From Flavobacterium rakeshii (GTDB lineage: Bacteria > Bacteroidota > Bacteroidia > Flavobacteriales > Flavobacteriaceae): a DNA stretch of 64,000 nt. Shown piece after piece: positions 45,818 to 54,745 of this stretch (positions within the stretch are counted from its first letter, which is position 1; each line of letters starts with the position of its first letter). A program made the translations under genes and the position numbers. Where the stretch lies: assembly GCF_009741375.1 (NCBI RefSeq), contig NZ_WOWP01000005.1, positions 54,543-118,542 on the forward strand, read 5' to 3'. The notes below the pieces were generated by a model. The model searched no databases. It saw nothing but the letters and a program-made list of their open reading frames with translations, and had not been told where the DNA came from.

Positions 45818-48800
45818 ATGGGGATTACATTACTTTATTTTACTAATTGGCTTAAACGAGGCAATACATTGCTGTACTTGCTTTTATTTTGCTCTTTTAG
45901 TGCGTTGCAGGCGCAAACCACTGTTACCGGTACCGTGACAGATAACACTGGCTTTGGTATACCGGGAGCCAATGTTAGCGTTAAAGGCAGTAATACAGCC
46001 ATCGCTACTGATATTGATGGAAATTATGCCATCGAAGCGCCTGAAAATGCTGTTCTAGTATATACCTTTATAGGATATCAAACTCAGGAAATAGCAGTAA
46101 AAGGACGTATCGTACTTAACGTTACCCTTGAAGAAAACTCACAACTTCTTGACGATGTAGTCATAATTGGTTATGGCGCTCAAAAGAAAGATGATGTAAA
46201 CAGTGCGGTATCCAGTATTCGTACAAAAGACATCGAAAACCTAAAACAAACTACTGTAGACCAAATGATTCAGGGTAAAGCAGCGGGTGTTTCGGTAACA
46301 AACAACAGCGGACAGCCGGGTAGTGCTGTTTCAATCAGGGTTCGTGGTACAACATCGATTTCAGGTACTAACGAGCCTTTATACATTATAGACGGTGTGC
46401 CAATTTCCGGTGACGGTACTAACATTTCTACCAGCGGAAGACCAATATCAGGTAGTGATTTCTCATCAAACGGAGGCGCAGGTAACAACGCTGTGAGTCC
46501 GCTTTCTATGATTAACCCTAACGACATCCTTTCTATAGACATCCTTAAAGATGCATCTGCTACAGCTATCTATGGTTCGAGAGGAGCTAACGGTGTTATC
46601 ATTATTACTACAAAATCAGGTAGAAAAGGTGAAGGTAAAATCTCCTACGAAGGTTACACTTCTATCCAGAATATTTACAAAAAACTAGACGTACTTGACC
46701 TACAGGGCTATGCCAGACAGCAAAAAGCATTATGGCTGGCTTACGGTTTTAACGAATCTGACTTTCGTCCTGAATTTCAGCATCCTGAACTTTTAGGTTC
46801 TGGTACAAACTGGCAGGATGAGATATACCAAACAGCCTATTCACACAGTCATCAGCTTTCATTCTCGGGAGCTAAAGATGCTACCAGATACTATATATCA
46901 GGTGGTTTCCTTGATCAGGAAGGTGTGCTTTTAGGATCAGGATACAAAAGATACACCATGCGTATTAATCTTGACTCACAGGTTAAAAGCTGGTTAAAAG
47001 TAGGTGTAAATGCAAATACAGGTATTACTAACGAAAAGCTTACAATTAACCAAAGTTATGGTGGTATAATAAGTAATACGTTACTACAAGCGCCAGATAT
47101 ACCGGTTAGAAACCCTGACGGAAGCTTTGCCGGACCTACAAGTAATGAACTGAACTCCACTTACTTTAACCCGGTTGCTGAGGCTCTTATTAAAGAAAAC
47201 AAACTGGTTCGAAAAAATTTCCTTGGAAATGTTTTTGCTGAAGCCGATATTATTGACGGACTGAAATATAGAATTGAACTTGGTGCTAATACCGAATTCT
47301 CTGAAAACACCGATTTCACTCCTTCTTACAGTTGGGGTGTACAAACTAACCCAAGTGCCGACTTAATGGAGAGAAGACAAAACTGGTACTCTACAAACAT
47401 TAAAAACCTTCTTACTTACACCAAAAGCTTAGGCAAACACAACTTCACGTTACTTGCCGGACAGGAAGCTAATGACAGCCATTGGGAAGGTATTGTGGCA
47501 ACAGCTACAGGTTTTCAAACTAACAACGTTTACGGTTTAAATCTTAGCGACCCTGCACAAAGTAAAGTAACGAGTTACAAAGGCAGCCAGGCCTTATACT
47601 CTTTTTTCGGTCGTTTAATTTATGACTTTAACGACCGTTACGGACTTTCAGCTTCATGGAGAGCAGACCGCTCCTCTAAATTTGACCCAACTACAGATAA
47701 TCAATGGGGATACTTCCCTGCAGTTGCTGTTTCATGGAAGCTTTCTAATGAGTCATTCATGGAGAGTACACGTGAATATATAGACAACATTAAGTTTAGG
47801 GTAGGCTATGGAGAAACTGGGAATCAGCAAATACCTAACAATAGGTATACAGCTTACCTTGGGCAACAAAACTCAGGCATTGGCCCAGGCTTCCTGCCTT
47901 CTAACTTTCCTTTCCCTGGTTTAAGATGGGAATCAATGCGTCAAACAAACTTTGGTCTTGACTTTACACTACTTGATGGCAGACTATCGGCAAACCTGGA
48001 TTACTACGTTAAAAAATCTGACGGATTCCTTTTCCAAACGCCTTGGCCTTACTATTTAACTGGTGGAGGTGCTCAGTATGGAGGGGTTGACTCGCCATAT
48101 TCTAACCTTGGTGAAATGCAAAACAAAGGTTATGATATAACCTTAAACTATAGTACAAAAGGTGCAGGTGACTTTTCATGGAACTCTACTCTTGTATTCT
48201 CACACTATAAAAACGAACTAACACGCCTATCTAATGGTTTATCACTTACTCAGGAAGTAAACACTAACGGTTACCAGCCTGTTGTTGTAACAAATACTGA
48301 GGTAGGGTCTCCTATTGGTATGTTTTATGGATATGAGGTAGTAGGACTGTTCCAAACTATGGATCAGCTTAACAATGCTCCTATACAGTTTGAACAGCCT
48401 GTTGGAGAAGGCGTTGGTCAAACATGGCTGGGTGACGTTCAGTACAAAGACGTAAACGGTGATGGTGTGATTGATCCTAAAGATAAAACTTTTATAGGTA
48501 ATCCTCATCCGGATTTCACTTTTGGTTTTACCAACAATTTTAAATACAAAAACTTCGATCTTTCTGTTTTTGTACAGGGCTCTTATGGAAATGACGTAAT
48601 GAATCTTACTTACAGGAACGGAACACAAAACGGCCAACTATATCAAAATGCACTTACTGATGCTGCAAACTTCTGGACTCCTGAGAATACAGACACTAAT
48701 ATTCCAAGAGTAGTTTCGGGTAATGCTAATACTAACGTACAAATATCAAGCCGTTATGTTGAAGACGGGTCTTATGCCAGAATTCAGAACCTCACTTTAG

Positions 48801-49012
48801 GATACTCACTTCCTCAGGATGTAATTTCTAAATTAAAAATGTCAAGAGTACGTATTTACGGCTCTGTTCAAAACCTTCACACTTTTACCAAGTATAAAGG
48901 GTATGATCCTGAAATTGGCTCATTCAACCAAAATCAGCTACTTACAGGTATTGACAACGGACGATACCCATCACCAAGAACTTTTTCTGTAGGAGTTAAT
49001 GTAGAATTTTAA
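45818..49012 (+). CDS. SusC/RagA-type TonB-dependent outer-membrane transporter
   Basis: 1064 residues. Signal peptide to about residue 33 (LQAQ), then the carboxypeptidase-D regulatory-like domain (TVTGTVTDNTGFGIPGANVSVKGS ..., about 36-110), the SusC signature LLDDVVIIGYGAQKKDDVNSAVSSI, the plug domain (about 115-250, IRVRGTTSISGTNEPLYIIDGVP, DASATAIYGSRGANGVIIITT) and a 22-strand-type barrel ending FSVGVNVEF. It imports glycan fragments with TonB energy and pairs with the SusD gene 5 bp downstream. There is no N-terminal signalling (STN) extension, so it is not a sigma-regulated type. Confidence 0.97.
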   Translation: MGITLLYFTNWLKRGNTLLYLLLFCSFSALQAQTTVTGTVTDNTGFGIPGANVSVKGSNTAIATDIDGNYAIEAPENAVLVYTFIGYQTQEIAVKGRIVLNVTLEENSQLLDDVVIIGYGAQKKDDVNSAVSSIRTKDIENLKQTTVDQMIQGKAAGVSVTNNSGQPGSAVSIRVRGTTSISGTNEPLYIIDGVPISGDGTNISTSGRPISGSDFSSNGGAGNNAVSPLSMINPNDILSIDILKDASATAIYGSRGANGVIIITTKSGRKGEGKISYEGYTSIQNIYKKLDVLDLQGYARQQKALWLAYGFNESDFRPEFQHPELLGSGTNWQDEIYQTAYSHSHQLSFSGAKDATRYYISGGFLDQEGVLLGSGYKRYTMRINLDSQVKSWLKVGVNANTGITNEKLTINQSYGGIISNTLLQAPDIPVRNPDGSFAGPTSNELNSTYFNPVAEALIKENKLVRKNFLGNVFAEADIIDGLKYRIELGANTEFSENTDFTPSYSWGVQTNPSADLMERRQNWYSTNIKNLLTYTKSLGKHNFTLLAGQEANDSHWEGIVATATGFQTNNVYGLNLSDPAQSKVTSYKGSQALYSFFGRLIYDFNDRYGLSASWRADRSSKFDPTTDNQWGYFPAVAVSWKLSNESFMESTREYIDNIKFRVGYGETGNQQIPNNRYTAYLGQQNSGIGPGFLPSNFPFPGLRWESMRQTNFGLDFTLLDGRLSANLDYYVKKSDGFLFQTPWPYYLTGGGAQYGGVDSPYSNLGEMQNKGYDITLNYSTKGAGDFSWNSTLVFSHYKNELTRLSNGLSLTQEVNTNGYQPVVVTNTEVGSPIGMFYGYEVVGLFQTMDQLNNAPIQFEQPVGEGVGQTWLGDVQYKDVNGDGVIDPKDKTFIGNPHPDFTFGFTNNFKYKNFDLSVFVQGSYGNDVMNLTYRNGTQNGQLYQNALTDAANFWTPENTDTNIPRVVSGNANTNVQISSRYVEDGSYARIQNLTLGYSLPQDVISKLKMSRVRIYGSVQNLHTFTKYKGYDPEIGSFNQNQLLTGIDNGRYPSPRTFSVGVNVEF

Positions 49013-49017
49013 AAAAA

Positions 49018-50625
49018 ATGAAAATGAAAAGATTTTTAAATTTATACAAAATATGTAGTTTGGCATTTGTGCTTACAATGCTTACCTCTTGTTCAGAAGA
49101 GTTCACAAACCGCCCTCCGGAAGACTCTATCGCGCTTGACGATTACTACAGCACTAACGAACAGGTAGAATCGGCTACAAACGGTATGTATGCCAGAACC
49201 TGGTTCCAGTTTAATAATAAGTTTTTCTTTGCTGTTGCCGAAGTAGGTTCAGGAAACATGTACACAGGATCGAGCGATGTTAATGCCATGAGGACTTTTT
49301 CTCTAAATGGCAGTGACCCCGAACTTGTTAACGGATGGAGCTCTCTATGGGCAAATATTGCACAGGCAAACCTTATTATTAATTTCTTACCAGAACGTGT
49401 TGGTTCTGCTGTAAGTCAGGAAGTGCTTCAAAATACCATTGGAGAAGCATACTTTATGAGAGCTACTGCTTATTTTTATCTTGTTAGGCTATGGGGAGAT
49501 GTACCAATTATTGAAAATAATGGTGACTTTGCAGACAATCCTGTTATAAATAAAAACAGAATTGAAGATGTTTATACATTAATAGAGATGGATTATCAGG
49601 CTGCTATTGAAAACCTATACGACAAAACAAGATCTTCAAACTATACTGCTAATGCCCGTGTATCTAAAGGTTCTGCTAAAGCTATGCTTGCTAAGGTGTA
49701 CCTGTATCAACAAAGGTACAGCGATGCAAAACAAATGGCAGAAGAAGTAATAAACAGTGGTGAGTTTAAACTATTGGGCGGAGAATCGCTACCTGATAAA
49801 AGTTTTGCCGACCTGTTTACTTATCCTAATAACAATAACGAAGAATCTATTTTTGCCATCCAGTGGGTAACCGATGGTAATTATGGTTCTGCCAACAACT
49901 GCAACACTCAGTTTGGAATTAGTACTGCTGCATTAACAACTTCAAACGCTTCTTATGGTGGTGTATTTGCTCCGTCTCAAGACGCTATGTACAACATATA
50001 TACAGAACCTGGTGATTTAAGAAGAAAAGAAACTATTATGTTTCCTGGTGCAGAGTACCCTAATATGACTGTTCGTATTAACAGTGGTACTGAAATACAA
50101 GCAGGCTTCGTTGTCCCTGAAGCCGAGCAAATTGGCGGACAGGGAGCTGGTGCGGCTATTAAAAAATACTGTATAGGTATTGCTAACGGCGATGTAACAG
50201 GTCCTGTTGATTTATGGAACATGATGGAAAATAACACCTACATTATGAGATATGCCGACTTATTACTTATACATGCTGAAGCTATTCTTGGCGGAGGAGG
50301 AAGCACTTCAGATGCTGCTGCATTAAGCTCATACAATGCTGTAAGAAACAGAGCGGGTTTACCTAGTGTTACCTCATTTACTTTTGACGAACTTTTCCTT
50401 GAAAGAAGACGTGAACTTTGTTTTGAAGGTGATTTTTGGTTTGACCTTGGAAGAATTCCAAGAGCCCAGGCTATTGCTATGATTACTGCACAAAACAGAG
50501 GTAATAAAGACCTTGAAGAACATTTTACTCCGGATGAATCTGATTTCTACCTGGATTACCCTGATAACGATGTGGCTAAAAACCCTTTATTGTTAGAAGA
50601 TCCGGTACCATATTCATTTGACTAA
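49018..50625 (+). CDS. SusD/RagB-type glycan-binding lipoprotein
   Basis: 535 residues with lipobox LTSC (Cys25) followed by an acidic stretch, a surface-export type signal. SusD fold: NRPPEDSIALDDYYSTNEQVESATNGMYARTWF, then TPR-like helices (AYFMRATAYFYLVRLWGDVPII; ISKG-like ARVSKGSAKAMLAKVYLYQ) and the C-terminal YADLLLIHAEAIL ... FLERRRELCFEGDFWFDLGRI. It forms the lid of the SusC transporter and binds the mannan chain. Confidence 0.97.
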   Translation: MKMKRFLNLYKICSLAFVLTMLTSCSEEFTNRPPEDSIALDDYYSTNEQVESATNGMYARTWFQFNNKFFFAVAEVGSGNMYTGSSDVNAMRTFSLNGSDPELVNGWSSLWANIAQANLIINFLPERVGSAVSQEVLQNTIGEAYFMRATAYFYLVRLWGDVPIIENNGDFADNPVINKNRIEDVYTLIEMDYQAAIENLYDKTRSSNYTANARVSKGSAKAMLAKVYLYQQRYSDAKQMAEEVINSGEFKLLGGESLPDKSFADLFTYPNNNNEESIFAIQWVTDGNYGSANNCNTQFGISTAALTTSNASYGGVFAPSQDAMYNIYTEPGDLRRKETIMFPGAEYPNMTVRINSGTEIQAGFVVPEAEQIGGQGAGAAIKKYCIGIANGDVTGPVDLWNMMENNTYIMRYADLLLIHAEAILGGGGSTSDAAALSSYNAVRNRAGLPSVTSFTFDELFLERRRELCFEGDFWFDLGRIPRAQAIAMITAQNRGNKDLEEHFTPDESDFYLDYPDNDVAKNPLLLEDPVPYSFD

Positions 50626-50643
50626 TATTAAAAAAACAGAGTT

Positions 50644-51660
50644 ATGAAGAACTTTAGATTAAAACATATATTGGGCTTACTTTCTGTATTCGCAATATTA
50701 CTTGTAGTCTCATGTAGTGATGACGATAGTACAAAACCCGGAAAACCAAGCATTGAAAGCGTTAGCTATGCAGAGAATGACTCACTTGTTGAGTATGGTT
50801 ATGCTAACAATATGTATATTATTCGCGGTAGTGGGTTTACAGGTACACAAAAAATTTACTTTAATGAAGTAGATACTTATTTCAGTTCGACACTTGTTAC
50901 CGATGAAGTTATTTTTATAACAATTAATGAAGATACTCCTTATGAAAATGCTTCAAACGAACTTAAGGTAGTTACCCCGCGTGGCACTGCAGTATATCCT
51001 TTTATAGTTGCACCACCTGCCCCAACTGTAAAAAGTTTCCAGCCTATAAACGCTGCCGAAGGAGAAGAGATTACTATTTATGGTAAATACTTCCTTAATC
51101 CTGTAGTTACTGTTGGTGGTGTTGAAGCAGAAATCGTTTCAAGCAGCATTAACAAAATTGTTGCTATTGTACCTGCCGACTCTAACGGAAAATATGTACA
51201 GGTTGAGACCATTTCGGGCTCTTCTGAATGGGATACTGCTATTGGCACTGCTATTTATGATGATGCTTTTTATGCTCCTTGGGACATACAGGGAGATAGC
51301 CATGAGTACATCACTAATGAGGCTGACGCCTATCAGGGAACAACTTTTTTCACAAAAGAAATCGCCGGATGGGATAACATACAGGGTAACTGGAACTGGG
51401 ATGATCAAATTTCTCAGTATACAGGTATTCATTTTGCAGTACGTTCTGACGAGGCTGGTAAACTAGTCCTTATTTTTAATGGTAATAACTGGGGAGATGC
51501 AAATTATTCATTTGAAACTACCGAAGAATGGATTGATGTCCGTTTCACTTGGGAAGATCTTGGCGGAATGCCTGAAGCGCTGCAAAACATTTCATTCCAG
51601 GAATTTACCGGAGAAACCCACAATTACTATTTTGACAACTTTGGTTATACCGTAGACTAA
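50644..51660 (+). CDS. IPT/TIG-domain surface glycan-binding lipoprotein
   Basis: 338 residues with lipobox VVSC (Cys24) and an Asp-rich start. Two IPT/TIG Ig-like domains follow (about 35-120 with YIIRGSGFTGTQKIYFNEV, and about 125-205 with EGEEITIYGKYFLNPVVTVGG), then a C-terminal domain (about 215-338) rich in Trp and aromatic residues (WDNIQGNWNWDD, NNWGDANYSF), probably the glycan-binding module. It takes the place of SusE/F behind SusC/SusD and should help hold mannan on the cell surface. A terminator follows. Confidence 0.9.
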   Translation: MKNFRLKHILGLLSVFAILLVVSCSDDDSTKPGKPSIESVSYAENDSLVEYGYANNMYIIRGSGFTGTQKIYFNEVDTYFSSTLVTDEVIFITINEDTPYENASNELKVVTPRGTAVYPFIVAPPAPTVKSFQPINAAEGEEITIYGKYFLNPVVTVGGVEAEIVSSSINKIVAIVPADSNGKYVQVETISGSSEWDTAIGTAIYDDAFYAPWDIQGDSHEYITNEADAYQGTTFFTKEIAGWDNIQGNWNWDDQISQYTGIHFAVRSDEAGKLVLIFNGNNWGDANYSFETTEEWIDVRFTWEDLGGMPEALQNISFQEFTGETHNYYFDNFGYTVD

Positions 51661-51691
51661 TAAACTCATACATTGCAATTTTGTTTTTTGT

Positions 51692-51727
51692 GAAACATTC
51701 CCTGATTATAAATCAGGGAATGTTTTA
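51692..51727 (+). terminator. Terminator after the susCD-TIG unit
   Basis: Stem AAACATTCCCTGAT / ATCAGGGAATGTTT (14 bp) around TATA, followed by TTTTAA. It separates the SusCD unit from the GH27-GH5 unit. Confidence 0.82.
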
Positions 51728-51903
51728 ATCATTTATAGCCAGCAATAAAACCATACAGTACAGGTTATATAGTCTCCCCTTTTTCTAAAGGAATATTAAA
51801 TAATATTGGTCTCAAATGTGGCAAACCACAACAAATAACAAATGCGTAAGCAAAATAAACCGCATAATTAATATATAGTACAACCTCGCATAAAACTTTA
51901 AGA

Positions 51904-53142
51904 ATGAAAAAAATTATTTACAGCATTTTAAGTTTGGCACTAAGTGCAACGGCTTTTGCTCAGGGAAATGTTTACAAACAGGAACCTACAAAATTTGAGG
52001 GACTTGCCATGACTCCGCCAATGGGATGGAACTCATGGAACACCTTTGCTACCAATATTGATGAAGATCTTGTAAAGCAAACTGCCGATATTATGGTTTC
52101 ATCGGGCATGAGAGATGCCGGATATACCTACATAGTGCTTGACGATGGCTGGATGACACGCGAAAGAGATGAAAACGGAAACTTAGTGCCCGATCCAAAA
52201 AAATTTCCAAGCGGAATGAAAGCCCTGATAGATTATGTTCATTCTAAAGGTTTAAAATTCGGGCTTTACAACTGTGCAGGCACTAAAACATGTGCAGGCT
52301 ACCCGGGTACCAGAGGTTACGAATATCAGGATGCACGTTTCTATGCTTCATTAGGCATTGATTTCTTAAAATACGACTGGTGTAATACAGAAGGTATTAA
52401 CGCTACAGAAGCATATACTACAATGAGCAATGCTCTTAAAACTGCCGGCAGACCAATTCTTTTCAGCCTTTGCGAATGGGGTGACAATCAACCTTGGGAA
52501 TGGGGTGAACCACTGGGTAACATGTGGAGAATATCGGGTGACATTTATCCTTGTTTTGACTGCGAATTCAAACACCCTGAAAACTGGTCTTCATGGGGCT
52601 TTATGAAAATTGTTGACATGAGAAAAGGTATCAGAAAATATTCGGGACCAGACCATTGGAATGATTTTGACATGATGGAAGTAGGTAACGAAATGAACGA
52701 TACCGAAGATAAATCGCATTTCAGTATTTGGTGTATGGTAGCTTCTCCGCTTATTGCAGGTAACGACTTTAGGAGTATGAGCAAAGAAACACTGGAGATA
52801 CTTACCAATAAAGATATGATTGCCATTAATCAGGACAAACTGGGAATACAGGGTTTTAGATATAATAACGATAACGGACTTGAAACATGGGTTAAACCTC
52901 TTGAAAATGGTGATTGGGCTGTTGCTTTCCTTAACAGAAGCGAAGACGACAAGAGTATTAACTTTAACTGGAAAGAACACACCATTAAAGACGATATCTT
53001 TAATTTAGAAACATCTTTTGATTCTGCCACCTACGATATTTATGACGTTTGGAATCATAAAAAAGCTGGTAACACTAAAAAAGCCTTTAAAGGTAAAGTT
53101 GCTCCGCATGACATTGTAGTACTTAGGCTTTCTAAAAAATAA
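51904..53142 (+). CDS. GH27 alpha-galactosidase
   Basis: 412 residues, signal peptide to AFAQ (20). GH27 signatures: TPPMGWNSWNTF (38-48), VLDDGWM (79-84), nucleophile Asp158 in FLKYDWCN, and the acid/base region GPDHWNDFDMMEVGN (249-262). A C-terminal Greek-key domain ends at about 412. It removes alpha-1,6-galactose side groups from galactomannan, feeding GalK/GalT. It starts a rightward pair with the GH5 gene 3 bp downstream, in a separate transcript from susCD. Confidence 0.95.
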   Translation: MKKIIYSILSLALSATAFAQGNVYKQEPTKFEGLAMTPPMGWNSWNTFATNIDEDLVKQTADIMVSSGMRDAGYTYIVLDDGWMTRERDENGNLVPDPKKFPSGMKALIDYVHSKGLKFGLYNCAGTKTCAGYPGTRGYEYQDARFYASLGIDFLKYDWCNTEGINATEAYTTMSNALKTAGRPILFSLCEWGDNQPWEWGEPLGNMWRISGDIYPCFDCEFKHPENWSSWGFMKIVDMRKGIRKYSGPDHWNDFDMMEVGNEMNDTEDKSHFSIWCMVASPLIAGNDFRSMSKETLEILTNKDMIAINQDKLGIQGFRYNNDNGLETWVKPLENGDWAVAFLNRSEDDKSINFNWKEHTIKDDIFNLETSFDSATYDIYDVWNHKKAGNTKKAFKGKVAPHDIVVLRLSKK

Positions 53143-53145
53143 AAA

Positions 53146-54102
53146 ATGACAAACAGAATAAAACATATCGCTTTTTTACTACTGTTTGGCTTTACAGCTT
53201 TTGCACAGGTTTCAAAGCATGGGCAGTTAAGTGTAAAAGGCACTAAACTTACAGATGAAAAAGGCAAACATGTAATACTGAGAGGTGTTAGTTTTGGCTG
53301 GCATAGCTTTTGGCCCCGTTTTTACAATCAGGAGACTGTAAAATGGCTTAAAGATGACTGGAAGGTAAATGTAGTGCGTGCTGCTATGGGTATTGAAGTT
53401 GGTAACGATACTTATATACAAAACCCACAGTTTGCTACCGAGAAAATAATGGCTGTTGTTGAAGGTGCTATTGCAAACGATATTTATGTAATAATAGACT
53501 GGCATAGCCACAACATTAATCTTGAAGAAGCTAAGCTGTTTTTTGAACAGGTTTCTAAAAAATACGGCAACTACCCTAACGTAATTTATGAGGTATTTAA
53601 TGAGCCTGACGATGAAAGCTGGGCTGACGTTAAATCTTATAGCGAACAGATTATAAAGGTTATCAGGAAAAATGATCCTGATAATATTATACTGGTAGGT
53701 TGCCCCCACTGGGATCAGGACATTAACCTCCCGGCTACCGATCCTATTAAAGGGTTTGACAACCTTATGTATACCGTTCACTTTTATGCTGCTACACATA
53801 AACAGGAATTAAGAGATCGTACTGACAAGGCAATAGAATCGGGGTTACCGGTATTTATATCTGAAAGCGCAGGTATGGAAGCCAGCGGTGACGGACCTAT
53901 TAACTATGATGAATGGCAACAATGGATTGACTGGATGGAAGAACGCGGGTTAAGCTGGATAACATGGTCTATATCTGACAAGGATGAAACCTGCAGTATG
54001 TTACAAAAATCAGCATCTTCTACCGGCGAATGGAAAGAAAAAGACCTTAAAGAAAGTGGTATTAAAACCCGTAATTATTTAAGATCACTAAACAAACAAT
54101 AA
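53146..54102 (+). CDS. GH5 endoglucanase/mannanase (GH5_2-like)
   Basis: 318 residues, signal peptide to about 20 (AFAQ). GH5 barrel: LRGVSFGWHSFWPRFYN (45-60), YVIIDWHSHN (114-123), acid/base Glu153 in VIYEVFNEPD, VHFYAATH, and nucleophile Glu240 in VFISESAG. The layout resembles subfamily 2 cellulases, so it may attack the glucose-mannose linkages of glucomannan. No carbohydrate-binding module or lipobox, so soluble or periplasmic. A terminator follows the gene. Confidence 0.93.
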   Translation: MTNRIKHIAFLLLFGFTAFAQVSKHGQLSVKGTKLTDEKGKHVILRGVSFGWHSFWPRFYNQETVKWLKDDWKVNVVRAAMGIEVGNDTYIQNPQFATEKIMAVVEGAIANDIYVIIDWHSHNINLEEAKLFFEQVSKKYGNYPNVIYEVFNEPDDESWADVKSYSEQIIKVIRKNDPDNIILVGCPHWDQDINLPATDPIKGFDNLMYTVHFYAATHKQELRDRTDKAIESGLPVFISESAGMEASGDGPINYDEWQQWIDWMEERGLSWITWSISDKDETCSMLQKSASSTGEWKEKDLKESGIKTRNYLRSLNKQ

Positions 54103-54133
54103 GTTAAGTTGAGTTAGTTTTGTAATTTGAGAG

Positions 54134-54159
54134 AGCCTCACGATAAGTGGGGCTTTTTT
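54134..54159 (+). terminator. Terminator after GH27-GH5
   Basis: AGCCTCAC-GATAA-GTGGGGCT (one G-T pair) followed by TTTTTT, 31 bp past the GH5 stop. Confidence 0.85.
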
Positions 54160-54220
54160 ATGAAATACAAAAATAACACACTGATTATTTTTAATTATAT
54201 TCGCTGAAAAATAAACATTT

Positions 54221-54691
54221 ATGAAAAATTTAATTTACTTATGCCTTGCTTTCTGTATGGCTACAACTGTTGGATTTGCACAAAAGTTAACTGATAAAGA
54301 TTTACAAGGTTCATGGAACTTAGTAGGTTTAGATGTTCTAAGCAGCCAGGGAATTTATTTTGACCTTGCTAACGATGATGTAAAATTCTCTGAAGAAGTT
54401 GAGGCACAGGCTCCGCCGGAAGCTATTGCTCAGGCTAAAGAGAGTATGGCACCTACAATCGCTGCACTAAAACAGATGAAAATGATTGTAAACGGAAACG
54501 AAATAAAACAAACCATGCCCGGTGATGAAGAAAAAGGTGTGTATAGTATAGTTAACGAAGATGACGCTCAAAAGCTTAAAATAATTTTTGCTGACGGTAC
54601 AGGCGACACTGCAAACCTTTATATGAAAGACAAAAAGCTTTATATAGACCTTGGTGAAGACGGCATATTTATATACAGCAAAGAACAATAA
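54221..54691 (+). CDS. Small secreted lipocalin-like protein, 156 aa
   Basis: Sec signal to GFAQ (about 20). Mature start LTDKDLQGSWNLVGLDVLSSQGIYF is the LxGxWxL opening typical of small lipocalin-like proteins; the rest shows short strands (KMIVNGNEIKQTMPGDEEKGVYSIV, KLKIIFADG, LYIDLGEDGIFIYSKE). No ligand can be assigned. It follows the mannan locus but has its own leader after a terminator, and ends at a strong hairpin. Confidence 0.8.
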   Translation: MKNLIYLCLAFCMATTVGFAQKLTDKDLQGSWNLVGLDVLSSQGIYFDLANDDVKFSEEVEAQAPPEAIAQAKESMAPTIAALKQMKMIVNGNEIKQTMPGDEEKGVYSIVNEDDAQKLKIIFADGTGDTANLYMKDKKLYIDLGEDGIFIYSKEQ

Positions 54692-54705
54692 TTACTTTGT
54701 AAGAA

Positions 54706-54745
54706 AAACAAAAAGAGCTGCCATAAGGCAGCTCTTTTTGTTTTT
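54706..54745. terminator. Terminator hairpin, copy 1 of a 40-bp direct repeat
   Basis: AAAAAGAGCTGCC-ATAA-GGCAGCTCTTTTT with flanking A and T runs, acting on both strands. Bases 54706-54745 are identical to 56396-56435. It overlaps the stop of the DUF262/HNH gene. Confidence 0.92.

Noticed and set aside
48242..48637. 131-residue minus-strand open frame
   Set aside because: Inside susC, no recognisable protein character or promoter.
51792..51807. Palindrome AATATTAAATAATATT upstream of the GH27 gene as a third copy of the mannan operator
   Set aside because: It shares only about ten AT-rich bases with the 18-bp motif and has no -7 box at the 19-bp spacing.
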